Counted from the stretch's first letter, positions 46,278 through 55,290 are shown. The stretch is 64,000 nucleotides of DNA from Streptomyces parvus (GCF_014648875.1 NZ_BMRY01000009.1:1-64000); one strand, 5' to 3'. A program made the numbers and translations. Notes: generated by a model not told the origin, from the letters alone.

Positions 46278-46302
46278 CACTTGCCCTTGTCGAGGGCAAG
46301 TG
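46278..46302. promoter_or_regulatory. Perfect 10-base inverted repeat ahead of the LAL gene
   Basis: CACTTGCCCT-TGTCG-AGGGCAAGTG, 158 bases before the LAL start codon. No T-run follows, so an operator or leader hairpin is more likely than a terminator. Confidence 0.55.
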
Positions 46303-46459
46303 CGGTTCGAAACAGTTTGGAAGGGCCACCGCACACACGGCCCGGGGGAAACCCCTGTACGCGCTCGGACACGTGCGAACGGGGGCGGCACGGAAGCTGT
46401 GCCGGCCAGTGCCTGGCGACCCCCGTTCGGAACTGCTAGCGGGGAGGCAGACGCCAGTC

Positions 46460-49321
46460 ATGCTGGTCCATCGAGACGAACAACTGGCCCATCTACACTG
46501 GGCTTTCCGTACCTGTGAGAAACACGGACACGGACAGGTGGTGCTGGTCACCGGCGCTGTGGGAAGCGGTAAGACCCAGGTTCTGGAGACCTTCGGGGAG
46601 TGGGCCGCCAACGCCGGCGGGCAGGTGCTGAGCGCCGCCGGGTCGCGGGCCGAGCAGGGGCTCCATTTCGGAGTGCTCGGACAGCTCCTGCACAGCGCGC
46701 GGGTCAGACCTGAGGAGATCGGGCAGGTCGAGGAGCTGATACGCGAGGTCGCGCTGTCGGTGCCCGCGTCGGACGCAGGGCGCGACACGGCGGCCGAGAT
46801 ATTAACGGAGTCCCTGACGGCGGACGGGCTCTGGGCACCGCTGCTGCGGACCGCCTTCGACACGTTCCTGGCACTGGCCGGGCGGGGGCCCCTGGTACTG
46901 GCGGTCGACGACCTCCAGCACGCGGACGCCGCCTCGCTGCACTGTCTGCTGTACGTCACCCGCAGACTGAGAAACGCACGCATCATGGTGGTGCTCTCGG
47001 AGGCGACCACGCTCCATCCGGCGCATCCGCTGTTCCACGCGGAACTGCGCAGCCTGCCGCGCTTCGCCCGCGTCAGCCTGCCGCTGCTGACCCTCGACTC
47101 CTTCTCCCGGCTGCTCGGCAGCAAGGCCGGGGTGCTCGACGTACGCGGCGACAAGGCCGGGGCACAGGACATACGCGAGGAGGCCAGGCGGATCCTGCGG
47201 GTGACCGGCGGCAATCCGCTGCTGACCCAGGCGCTGTTCCACGAACAGGCGAACCGCGAGACCGACAGCGCCCCCTCGACCGGAGCGAGAGCCGGCGGCA
47301 CCTTCGACCGGGCCGTGCTCGACTGCCTCTACCGCCACGAGCCGGCCGTACGCCGGGTGGCGCAGGCCCTCGCCGTGCTGAACGGCCCGGCCTCGCAGGA
47401 CCTGCTCGGCCAGCTGCTCGACGTCCTGCCCGACTCCATCGTGCCCGCCGTCCGGGCCCTGCAGGGCGCGGGGCTCATCAGCACCGGCCAGCTGCGCCAT
47501 CCGCGGATCCTGCACGCGGTGCGCTGCGACATCCCGGCCGAGGAACGCCGCCGGCTGCACCAGCGGGCGGCCGAGATGCTGCACGAGAACGGCGCGGAGG
47601 CGAGCGTGGTCGCCGAGCACCTGGTCGCCTCCGCGTGGACGGACGGCGCCTGGGTGGCACCCGTCCTCAGGGACGCCGCGGCGCACGCACTGTCCTCCGG
47701 CCGCCCCGACCACGCCGCCGCGTGTCTGCGCCTGGGCATCCGGGCCGAGACCGACGAGGGCCGGCGCAACTCGCTGGCCGCGATGATGATCACCGCCCGC
47801 TGGCAGGTCAACCCCCTGGCGGTGAACGGTCAGGTGAGCCGGCTCGTGGAAGCGGCACGGACCGACGAATCGGTTCCTTCCACAGCGCTGGCCGCGGTCC
47901 CGTACCTGCTGTGGCAAGGACGGGCGGAAGAAGCGGCCGAGGCGATCAGCGGCTGCGGCGCGGACGACCACGGCCCCGCGTCGGACGAACTGCGCCTGAA
48001 CCGCCTCCTGCTCGCCCTGTCCCATCCGGACCACCTCAGGACGGTACGGGAGGATCCGGGCTCCTGGATACGGGCGGCGGCAGCGCAGCACCCCGGCAGT
48101 CCGCAGCTGCAGGCCGTATCGGTGCTCGGCAACGCGCTGATGCCGGCCGACGGTGCGGACACGGTGGCCGCCGCGGAACAGCTGCTGGAGCAGCACCATC
48201 CGGACAGCGGCTCCCTGGGCCTGCTGACCGCCCCCCTCCTGGCACTGCTGTGCGCCGGCCGCTCCGACCGGGTCGCGGTCTGGGGCGGACGGCTGCTCGC
48301 CCGGCCGGGCCTCCAGCACACACCGGCCTGGCGGGGCGTCGTGCGGGCGATCCACGCGGAAGCGGCACTGCGCCTGGGAGACCTGGACGTGGCGGAACGG
48401 GGCGCGCGGTCGGCCCTGGAGGATCTGCCCGCACCGGCGTGGGGCGTCGCCGTCGGTGGCCCGCTGGGCACGCTGATCACCTGCACGACCGAGAGCGGCC
48501 GGCTGTTCGAGGCCGACCGCTGGCTGCGCCGACCGGTGCCGGCCGGCGTCTTCCGCACCCCGGTGGGCGCGCACTACCTGATCGCCCGGGGCCGGCACCA
48601 CCTGGCCGTGGGACAGCACCAGGCCGCCTCCACCGATCTGCACCGGTGCGGTGAACTGGTCCGTTCCTGGGGCATCGACGTGGCCGCACTGTTTCCCTGG
48701 CGCCTGGAACTGGCCCGCGTACAGCTCGGCCTCGGCAACGGAACACACGCCGCGCAGCTGCTGCAGGAACAGCTCCAGGTCTCCCACGGACTGGACGACC
48801 GCACCCGGGGCCGGGCACTGCGGCTCCTGGCCTCCACGGCCGGCCCGGACCACCGGCGCAAGCTGCTGTCCAAAGCGGTGACCGTGCTGCAGTCGTGCCG
48901 CGACCAGCACGAGCTGGCCCACGCCCTGTCCGACACGGGCCAGACACTCCCCCGGGCCGGCGACCCCACACCTGCCCGGCTGTTCGTCCGCCGCGCCGGC
49001 CTGCCGGCCCGGACCCCGGCACTGCCCCAGCGGACGGAAGAACACAGCGCACCCGGCACGGCGTCGACGGCGGACGCACCCCCCGATCCGGCTCAGGACG
49101 GCTTCGAGGCCCTGGACCCGGACAGCCTCCTGAGCGAGGCCGAGCGCCGGGTCGCCGTACTGGCCGCCCGGGGACGCACCAACCGGCAGATCTCCAACGA
49201 GCTCTACATCACGGTGAGCACGGTGGAACAACACCTCACCCGGGTATACCGCAAGCTCGACGTCAAGAGCCGCACAGACCTCCCGAACCGGCTCCTGGCA
49301 CTGGCCGAGCCGATGGCATGA
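46460..49321 (+). CDS. LAL-family (large ATP-binding LuxR) transcriptional activator, PikD-like
   Basis: 953-residue cluster activator. The N-terminus MLVHRDEQLAHLHWAF is the usual LAL start, followed by a Walker A site VTGAVGSGKTQVLE (about 31-44), a Walker B-like LVLAVDDLQHADAAS (about 148), a long TPR-like helical middle, and a C-terminal LuxR helix-turn-helix (AERRVAVLAARGRTNRQISN, then VSTVEQHLTRVYRKLDVKSR). The start at 46460 is supported by GGGGAGG and by homology. The open frame runs back to 44996 only because the transposase relic is in frame. Codon 115 (46802-46804) is TTA, read by the bldA tRNA, so production should depend on developmental stage. It probably binds the TAGGGGT boxes found across the cluster. 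Confidence 0.93.
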   Translation: MLVHRDEQLAHLHWAFRTCEKHGHGQVVLVTGAVGSGKTQVLETFGEWAANAGGQVLSAAGSRAEQGLHFGVLGQLLHSARVRPEEIGQVEELIREVALSVPASDAGRDTAAEILTESLTADGLWAPLLRTAFDTFLALAGRGPLVLAVDDLQHADAASLHCLLYVTRRLRNARIMVVLSEATTLHPAHPLFHAELRSLPRFARVSLPLLTLDSFSRLLGSKAGVLDVRGDKAGAQDIREEARRILRVTGGNPLLTQALFHEQANRETDSAPSTGARAGGTFDRAVLDCLYRHEPAVRRVAQALAVLNGPASQDLLGQLLDVLPDSIVPAVRALQGAGLISTGQLRHPRILHAVRCDIPAEERRRLHQRAAEMLHENGAEASVVAEHLVASAWTDGAWVAPVLRDAAAHALSSGRPDHAAACLRLGIRAETDEGRRNSLAAMMITARWQVNPLAVNGQVSRLVEAARTDESVPSTALAAVPYLLWQGRAEEAAEAISGCGADDHGPASDELRLNRLLLALSHPDHLRTVREDPGSWIRAAAAQHPGSPQLQAVSVLGNALMPADGADTVAAAEQLLEQHHPDSGSLGLLTAPLLALLCAGRSDRVAVWGGRLLARPGLQHTPAWRGVVRAIHAEAALRLGDLDVAERGARSALEDLPAPAWGVAVGGPLGTLITCTTESGRLFEADRWLRRPVPAGVFRTPVGAHYLIARGRHHLAVGQHQAASTDLHRCGELVRSWGIDVAALFPWRLELARVQLGLGNGTHAAQLLQEQLQVSHGLDDRTRGRALRLLASTAGPDHRRKLLSKAVTVLQSCRDQHELAHALSDTGQTLPRAGDPTPARLFVRRAGLPARTPALPQRTEEHSAPGTASTADAPPDPAQDGFEALDPDSLLSEAERRVAVLAARGRTNRQISNELYITVSTVEQHLTRVYRKLDVKSRTDLPNRLLALAEPMA

Positions 49322-49383
49322 ACCAGCCTGCCCGCAGGCCCGGCCGGCAGACACCGGGCCGACCCACACCCACCGCCCCCGCC

Positions 49384-49436
49384 CTCTGTCCCGGAAGGAG
49401 AAACCCGGCGCTCTCTGTCCCGGAAGGAGAAACCCG
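49384..49436. repeat. 24-base direct repeat after the LAL gene
   Basis: The unit beginning CTCTGTCCCGGAAGGAG and ending AAACCCG occurs at 49384-49407 and again at 49413-49436, with a 5-base gap. It contains GGAAGGAG but no gene follows. Function unknown. Confidence 0.8.
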
Positions 49437-49471
49437 ACCCGCGGCGGGCACCGGCCACAGCCCCACGCCAC

Positions 49472-49495
49472 ACCCCTACTCACCCGCCCCCCTAG
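49472..49495 (-). promoter_or_regulatory. Orphan pair of TAGGGG boxes
   Basis: The minus strand reads CTAGGGG then GTAGGGGTG, core starts 17 bases apart, pointing back toward the LAL 3' end. No leftward gene follows. The CTAG lies just left of the second IS701-family relic, mirroring the arrangement at 44943-44949. Confidence 0.4.
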
Positions 49496-49599
49496 TACTA
49501 CGGTCCGGCTTCGCGGTCCTGAGCCGGGCCCGGCCGGGAACGGGTAAGGCCACCGCGTGATCATCGAGGGTTGTGCGGACTCCTGAAGATCGTGCGGTG

Positions 49600-50340
49600 G
49601 CCGCGGGCCATGGCGTCGCCCCTGCCCGCCGGCGGCCGGTGTCCGACCCGGTCATGGCCCGGATCGCGGGCCGGTCCGGGCGAGTGGAGCCCCGGGCGGC
49701 CGCCCGCGCCCACCTGCCCGGGCTGCTGCCGGGTGCCGGGCGGAAGAACTGCCGCCGGCCGACCGGACAGGCCGGCCGTGCCCGGCCCGGGCCGGTGCAG
49801 CACCTGCTGCGCTACGCCCGTCGGAACGCGGATGCCGCCCCGCGACGACGTCCGCACCTGTGCCATCGGACATCCGGGCAGCGACGGCGGTGCTCTCGTC
49901 GGCGAGACCGGCTTCCTGCAGAAGGGCCGGGCCTCGGCGGGGTGCAGCGGCAGTACACCGGCACCGCGGGACGCATCGAGAACAGCCGGGCAGGGGTGCT
50001 CCCCGCCTACGCCACCGACCGGGGACGGGCTCTGACCGGCCGTCGGCTCTGCCTTCCCGAGCATTCCCGGTGCTGTGATCCGCAGCGCCGCCGCGCTGCC
50101 GGGATACCCGACGAGGTGCAGTTGGCGGCCAAGCCCCGCCCCGCCACCGGGGAGATGACCGCCGCCGCGCTGGAAGCGGGCATCACCGCTTCCCGGGTGA
50201 CCGGCGACGAAGCCTGCGGCCAGGACCCGCACCTGCGTGCCCGTCCGGAGGGCAGCAGCACCGGCCACGTCCTGGCCGTGGCCCGCTCCACCAGGGTCCG
50301 GATCAACCAGGGACGCACCCGGTGTCCGCGCGGACACCCC
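49600..50340 (+). pseudogene. IS701-family transposase relic, right of the LAL regulator
   Basis: Reads MARIAGRSGRVEPRAAARAH and GRKNCRRPTGQAGR in one frame, GSDGGALVGETGFLQKGRAS in a second, then VQRQYTGTAGRIENSRAGVL and VTGDEACGQDPHLRARPEG back in the first. These are the ordered motifs of IS701-family transposases (SRSO17 type), with two compensating frameshifts. The catalytic Asp of VVDETGFL is replaced by Gly. The C-terminus is lost. It belongs to a different subgroup from the relic at 44955-45640. Confidence 0.82.
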
Positions 50341-50638
50341 CGCCGGCCGCCCCGGCGTTCCTGGCCCGCCATCGCAGCCGGCGCGGCTCCCAACCGGCCC
50401 GCCGATCCGCACCACCCCACCCGCAGTCGCGAACCGATCGCGTCGACCGCCCCGGAAATCCGCCACCTGCTCACCGTCCTCCTGATCCCACCGGCTATGT
50501 CCGTGGCCAGGCCGCCGTACCGGTCCGCCTGGCGCAGACGCCACCAGGCAACAACCCGGCGCAGCCACTGCCGACGACGGTCCACCGGCGAACCCGCTGG
50601 ACAGATCACGAACCCGCACCGGAGTACAACCACAACCC
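50341..50638. other. Non-coding debris between the IS701-family relic and the 16-base repeats
   Basis: Nothing recognisable beyond GC-rich sequence that probably once belonged to the transposase 3' end. Confidence 0.4.
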
Positions 50639-50718
50639 GACGGCACCCCGGGCCGACCGCAACCCGGGCCGACGGCAACCGGGGCCGACGGCACCCCGGG
50701 CGGACCGCACCCCGGGCG
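50639..50718. repeat. Five tandem copies of a 16-base unit
   Basis: Units GACGGCACCCCGGGCC and close variants (GACCGCAACCCGGGCC and similar) repeat head to tail five times with no spacers. Located 28 bases before the TTAGGGGTTGTC box of the thioesterase gene. Confidence 0.9.
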
Positions 50719-50746
50719 GGAGGGGGCGGGTGGCCGTCCGCGATCG

Positions 50747-50758
50747 TTAGGGGTTGTC
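50747..50758 (+). promoter_or_regulatory. TTAGGGGT box upstream of the type II thioesterase
   Basis: Plus strand TTAGGGGTTGTC, about 140 bases before the start codon. It shares its 10-base core TAGGGGTTGT with the PKS-operon and glycosyltransferase boxes. Confidence 0.55.
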
Positions 50759-50898
50759 GGCGGCCGGTGGCGCTGGGATCGTCTGGGCCTGGACCTGTGT
50801 GCGGCCGCGCGCCGGCGGCGGCGCAGACGGCGAACCTCGAAGGGGACCTCTCCCACTCGGGGGCGGACACCCACCGGTGTGAAGGGACGACAAACGCG

Positions 50899-51663
50899 AT
50901 GGCGACGAACAGCGACGCGGCCGACCTGTGGGTGCGCCGCTTCCATCCCGCACCCCAGGCACCCGTCCGGCTGCTCTGCCTCCCGCACGCGGGAGGCTCC
51001 GCGAGCTACTTCTACCCCGTCTCACAGCGTCTCGCTCCGCGCGTCGAGACCCTGGCCGTGCAGTACCCCGGCAGGCAGGACCGCAGGAACGAACCGTGCC
51101 TGGAAACGGTACGGGACCTGGCCGACCGCATCGTCGACGTCATCGCCCCCTGGCAGGACAAACCGCTGGCACTGTTCGGACACAGCCTGGGCGCCTCGGT
51201 CGCCTTCGAAGTGGCTCTGCGCATGGAAGCACAGGGCATCGTGCCCGCCGCACTCATCCCGTCCGGGCGGCGGGCACCGAGCGCACACCGGGACGAACGA
51301 GTCCACCTGCGCGACGACGACGGCCTGCTGGAAGAAATCAGGCGTCTGGACGGCACCCAGTCCCAACTCCTCGAGGACGACGAGATCAAGCGCATGGTCA
51401 TGCCCTCGATCCGCGCCGACTACAAAGCCGCCGAAACCTACCGCTACGAGCCCGGCCCGCCCCTGTCAACGCCCCTCCACGCCCTGACCGGAGACACCGA
51501 CCCCAAAGCCAGCACCGACGAAGTACGCACATGGGCCGACCACACCACCGGACGGTTCGACATGACCGTCTACCCCGGCGGTCACTTCTACCTCAACACC
51601 CACGCCCCGGCAGTGACCGAGGAGATCGCCGCATGGCTGGTTCCCGCCACCACCGAACGCTGA
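50899..51663 (+). CDS. Type II thioesterase (editing enzyme of the PKS)
   Basis: 254-residue alpha/beta hydrolase that clears aberrant acyl groups from PKS carrier proteins. N-terminal CLPHAGGSASYFYP, nucleophile elbow FGHSLGASVAFE with Ser at about 94, Asp in GDTDPKAS, and His in YPGGHFYLN, the standard catalytic triad. Start ATG 50899 with GAAGGGA upstream. It stands alone between the IS701-family relic and the sugar genes, carries the cluster motif in its promoter, and is convergent with rfbB. Confidence 0.93.
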   Translation: MATNSDAADLWVRRFHPAPQAPVRLLCLPHAGGSASYFYPVSQRLAPRVETLAVQYPGRQDRRNEPCLETVRDLADRIVDVIAPWQDKPLALFGHSLGASVAFEVALRMEAQGIVPAALIPSGRRAPSAHRDERVHLRDDDGLLEEIRRLDGTQSQLLEDDEIKRMVMPSIRADYKAAETYRYEPGPPLSTPLHALTGDTDPKASTDEVRTWADHTTGRFDMTVYPGGHFYLNTHAPAVTEEIAAWLVPATTER

Positions 51664-52210
51664 GACCGCCCCGGCAACCCCACGGGACCAGCAGCACACC
51701 GCAAGACAGACGGACAACCACCCACACGAACCCACCCCAGCCCCGGCCCCTGACGCGGAGAGCCGGGTGGACCGACAGCCTCGGCGAGAACGAGGCGGCC
51801 CCCACAGCTCACACGCACGGGCAGGAACAACAGGCACGCGGCGCACACCCCGGCAGGTGCGGCGCAGACACCGTGTCCCGCCGCGACAGGCACCTGTAGT
51901 CGGTCGGCGGGTCGGCGGGCTGGCGGGCCGCGCAGAAACCTTCACGGCAGCAATCAACCCCGCCGCGGCACCGGCTCCCGGAAACACACCGCCCCGTGAC
52001 CGGCAGGACAGGAATTACCTCGCCGACGGGACAGGAATTACTTCACAGCCACCGGCCACCGCACAGGGTTCCACCCGTATTTCCGGCCGGCCGGAAATAC
52101 GGAAGTGCCGCCACGGCGACGTCATGCATTCCGCCCTCTCCATCCGCCCCGGACCGGACACGTAGCGGCTGAGCACGATCATCCGGAACACAGGGCCGCC
52201 CGGCCCCGGT
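51664..52210. other. Convergent intergenic region with a short direct repeat
   Basis: No gene recognised in 547 bases between two convergent stop codons. GGACAGGAATTAC occurs twice, at 52006-52018 and 52029-52041. No convincing terminator was found. Confidence 0.5.
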
Positions 52211-53200
52211 CTACCTGGACGGCGCCCCGGGCCCTTTCAACGGCTCCCACCAGTCGCGCCGCTTCTTGTACCACTCGACGGTCTCCGCCAGTCCCTCGTC
52301 AAAAGAGACCTGCGGGCGATAACCGAGTTCCGTGGAAATCTTCGTGATATCGACCGAGTACCGGCGATCGTGACCCTTGCGGTCCGCCACACGCTCCACC
52401 ATGGACCAATCCGCACCAGTCATACGCAGCAGCCGTTCCGTGAGTTCACGGTTCGCCAGCTCGGTACCACCACCGATGTTGTACACCCCGCCCGCCTCAC
52501 CTTTTTCCGCCACCAGCGCGACGGCCCGGCAGTGGTCATCCACATGCAGCCAGTCCCGTACATGGCCGCCGTCCCCGTAGAGCGGCACCCTGCTCCCGTC
52601 CAGCAACCGCGTCACAAAAAGCGGAATCACTTTCTCGGGGTTCTGGTACGGCCCGTAGTTGTTGGAACACCGGGTGACACACACCGGCAGCCCGTGTGTG
52701 CGGTGGAACGCCCGTACCAGAAGATCGGAAGACGCCTTCGACGCCGAATAGGGGGAGTTCGGCTCCAGCGGCCGGTCCTCACTCCACGACCCCTCATCGA
52801 TCGAGCCGTAGACCTCGTCCGTCGAGACATGGACGAACTTCTCGACCCCGGCACGCAGCGACACCTCCAGCAAAACCTGGGTACCGAGCACATTCGTCCG
52901 GATGAAATCCTCGGACCCGTTGATCGAGCGGTCCACATGTGACTCCGCGGCGAAATGCACAACCAGGTCCCCCTTCTGCAGCACCTCCGCCGCCAGTGCG
53001 CGGTCACCGATATCACCGTGCACGAAGTCCAGCCGCGGATCATCCGCGACCGGGGCCAGGTTCGCCCGGTTCCCGGCATAGGTGAGCTTGTCCAACACCA
53101 CCACCTCGGGCACCACACCACCGGTGTACGCACCGGTCAGGGACTGCCGGACGAAGTGGGACCCGATGAACCCGGCACCGCCGGTCACAACGATACGCAT
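52211..53200 (-). CDS. rfbB: dTDP-glucose 4,6-dehydratase
   Basis: 329-residue short-chain dehydrogenase/reductase that converts dTDP-glucose to dTDP-4-keto-6-deoxyglucose, the branch point for deoxysugars. NAD site VTGGAGFIGSHFVRQS at the N-terminus, VHFAAESHVDRSI, the catalytic STDEVYG and YSASK tetrad residues, and NNYGPYQNPEKVIP. Nine bases separate it from the upstream rfbA stop, so the two form an operon that feeds the amino-sugar pathway of the cluster. Confidence 0.95.
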   Translation of the reverse strand: MRIVVTGGAGFIGSHFVRQSLTGAYTGGVVPEVVVLDKLTYAGNRANLAPVADDPRLDFVHGDIGDRALAAEVLQKGDLVVHFAAESHVDRSINGSEDFIRTNVLGTQVLLEVSLRAGVEKFVHVSTDEVYGSIDEGSWSEDRPLEPNSPYSASKASSDLLVRAFHRTHGLPVCVTRCSNNYGPYQNPEKVIPLFVTRLLDGSRVPLYGDGGHVRDWLHVDDHCRAVALVAEKGEAGGVYNIGGGTELANRELTERLLRMTGADWSMVERVADRKGHDRRYSVDITKISTELGYRPQVSFDEGLAETVEWYKKRRDWWEPLKGPGAPSR

Positions 53201-53209
53201 GCCGCCCCC

Positions 53210-54082
53210 TCAGCGATCCGCACTCGCGATGGCCATGAGATAGGCACCGTAGTCCGAATTACCCAGCTGCCCGCCCAACGCGTAACAAGCAGCGGAATCA
53301 ATGAACCCCATACGGAAAGCGATCTCTTCCAGACAAGCGATCCGTACGCCCTGACGCTCCTCCAGGACCTGTATGTACTGCCCGGCCTGGAGCAACGAAT
53401 CATGCGTACCGGTGTCGAGCCACGCGAACCCCCGGCCCAGATCGACCAGCCTGGCCCTGCCCTGCCGGAGATACTCCTTATTGACATCCGTGATCTCCAG
53501 CTCACCACGCGCGGACGGCCTGACCGACCGTGCGATGTCCACCACCCCGTTGTCATAGAGATAAAGCCCGGTGATCGCCAGATTCGACCTCGGATCGGCC
53601 GGCTTCTCCACCAGCGACACCAGCCCGCCCCGGCCATCGACCTCCCCGACACCATAACGCTCCGGATCCTTCACCGCATAACCGAACAGCACACACCCGT
53701 CAACATCCCGGCACTGCTCACTCAACAGACCCGAAAGACCAGGACCATGAAAAATATTGTCACCCAGAATCAACGCGACCGTATCATCACCGATGAACTT
53801 CTCGCCGATAACGAAAGCCTCCGCGATACCATTGGCCTGCGACTGCTCAGCATACTCAATAGAAAGACCGAGCCGGCTCCCGTCACCCAGCAGCCCCCGG
53901 AACATACCGACATGCGACGGAGTCGATATCACCAGAACATCCCTGATACCACCGAGCATCAGAACCGACAACGGATAATAAATCATCGGCTTGTTGTAAA
54001 CAGGAAGTAAATGCTTGGAAACCGTATGAGTCAGCGGATAAAGACGCGTCCCGCTCCCCCCCGCCAGAACAATACCCTTCAT
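53210..54082 (-). CDS. rfbA: Glucose-1-phosphate thymidylyltransferase
   Basis: 290-residue nucleotidyltransferase making dTDP-glucose from glucose-1-phosphate and dTTP. N-terminal MKGIVLAGGSGTRLYPLTH (nucleotide loop), YNKPMIYYPLSVLMLGGI, LGDNIFHG, VEKPADPRSNLAITGLY and FAWLDTGTHDSLLQA are all typical. Start chosen at ATG 54082 because the protein begins exactly at the family's N-terminus; the open frame continues upstream through low-complexity sequence. First gene of a two-gene operon with rfbB. No TAGGGGT box precedes it, so it may be controlled separately. Confidence 0.95.
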   Translation of the reverse strand: MKGIVLAGGSGTRLYPLTHTVSKHLLPVYNKPMIYYPLSVLMLGGIRDVLVISTPSHVGMFRGLLGDGSRLGLSIEYAEQSQANGIAEAFVIGEKFIGDDTVALILGDNIFHGPGLSGLLSEQCRDVDGCVLFGYAVKDPERYGVGEVDGRGGLVSLVEKPADPRSNLAITGLYLYDNGVVDIARSVRPSARGELEITDVNKEYLRQGRARLVDLGRGFAWLDTGTHDSLLQAGQYIQVLEERQGVRIACLEEIAFRMGFIDSAACYALGGQLGNSDYGAYLMAIASADR

Positions 54083-54480
54083 ACCGGCCAACCCCCCGCA
54101 ACCAACGAAGAACCCGGGACGGACCAGGCAGACCACCACCCAGCCCAGAACACGCCGAAAACACAAAAGAATACTAACGCCCAGCACAACACCACGTCCA
54201 CCACAACAACAAAAACACCAGCAACCACAAACCACACCACACAACCCCAAAAACCCACCCCACCCAGCCTTCCCCAACGCAAACACACCCCACCACCGAC
54301 ACCACGCCAGAGCCACGGCACACAGCACCGCCCCGGACCCGGCAGCCCCCGGACAACAACCGCAGCCCCCACCCGAGGACACGACCACCCGCCACCCCGG
54401 CCACGGCACACACGAACCGGCCGGAAAGAACAACAGCGACAACCCCGCCGGCACACCCGCCCTCCAAAGACAGCCACAAC
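54083..54480. other. Strongly strand-skewed, A/C-rich region upstream of rfbA
   Basis: The plus strand from about 54,170 to 54,300 is almost only A and C; the rfbA leader strand is correspondingly G/T-rich. No gene features on either strand. Probably a non-coding leader. Confidence 0.55.
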
Positions 54481-54722
54481 TCGGGCTCAAGCCCCGGACC
54501 GACACCGCTCCCGCCGCCCCAGCCGGGAAGGGCGCGGCGTTCGAGCGGGGCATCACCGCGCTCACCCAGAACGCCACACGGGAGGGCCGGGTCGTCGTAC
54601 CCCGAGCCCACGTTGAAGAGGCACCTCACGGACCGGTCCGGCTGGGCACCTGGATCAGCAGCGTGAGCATAGGCGGTGCCCTGCAGTTCCCAGCGGTAGC
54701 GGCGCAGGCTCGCGGCCGCGCC
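54460..54722 (+). pseudogene. Fragment of a helicase-associated-domain protein
   Basis: One frame reads GAAFERGITALTQNATREGR, VVVPRAHVEEAPHGPVRLGT and WISS. These match the repeated helicase-associated (HA) domain of Streptomyces helicase-like proteins, whose consensus runs FERGL..L..Y..REG...VPR.HVE......LG.WL. Neither the helicase core nor a start codon is present, and the end is not conserved. Confidence 0.6.
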
Positions 54723-55283
54723 TCACCGCGCGCTGATCGCACCCCGCAGCGTCCAGCGGATCAGGTCATCCACACCGTGGCGTGCAACGAGCCCATCGCC
54801 GGTTGCGTGGAGGCCCGTGTAGACGATGCTCCACACCATGCGCTGGATCCACGGGGCCGGGACCGTGGCGTCGACTTCACCCTCCTGCTGCCCTCGCTCG
54901 ATCTCCGCGAGGAGGATCTCGTCGACCGCGCTCGCGACCGAGGTGTCCGCGTCGGAAGGCGTTCCCTCCGCCGAGGCGAACAGGAACAGCACACGGTCAC
55001 CGACGTGGACCATGGCGCTGACGATCCGGTCGATCACCTCCAGCACCGATCCGGTACCGGGAGCAGCTTCGACGATCGCCGCGTGCAGGGACGACCAGGA
55101 GTCACTGGTGAGTGCGGACCGGAGATGCTCACGGTCCGGGAAGTAGCGATGGATGGTCGCCCGGCCCACTCCGGCCGCGGCGGCGATACGGCTGAGGCTC
55201 ACAGCGGGATCCCGAGCCCACTCCCCGGCCGCCGCATCGAGGATGGCACGGCGTGTGCGCTGCTTCTGCGGTGACAGTTCCAT
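54723..55283 (-). CDS. TetR-family transcriptional repressor
   Basis: About 186 residues. The N-terminal helix-turn-helix is typical (RTRRAILDAAAGEW, then VSLSRIAAAAGVGRATIHRY), with the TetR linker FPDREHLRSAL; the variable ligand-binding domain follows. ATG 55283 is preferred to a GTG six codons upstream at 55301, although neither has a good ribosome site. Divergent from an NmrA-like oxidoreductase, with an inverted repeat between them, so it most likely represses that gene and itself. The ligand is unknown. Confidence 0.88.
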   Translation of the reverse strand: MELSPQKQRTRRAILDAAAGEWARDPAVSLSRIAAAAGVGRATIHRYFPDREHLRSALTSDSWSSLHAAIVEAAPGTGSVLEVIDRIVSAMVHVGDRVLFLFASAEGTPSDADTSVASAVDEILLAEIERGQQEGEVDATVPAPWIQRMVWSIVYTGLHATGDGLVARHGVDDLIRWTLRGAISAR

Positions 55284-55290
55284 TGCCGGA

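Noticed and set aside
44996..46459. A 488-residue N-terminal extension of the LAL regulator
   Set aside because: It is an IS701-family transposase relic plus non-coding leader that happens to stay open in the same frame; LAL proteins start at MLVHRDEQL.
54011..54616. A 201-residue Thr/Pro/His-rich plus-strand frame opposite the rfbA leader
   Set aside because: Its composition comes from the A/C skew, and it overlaps the rfbA start; no domain features.
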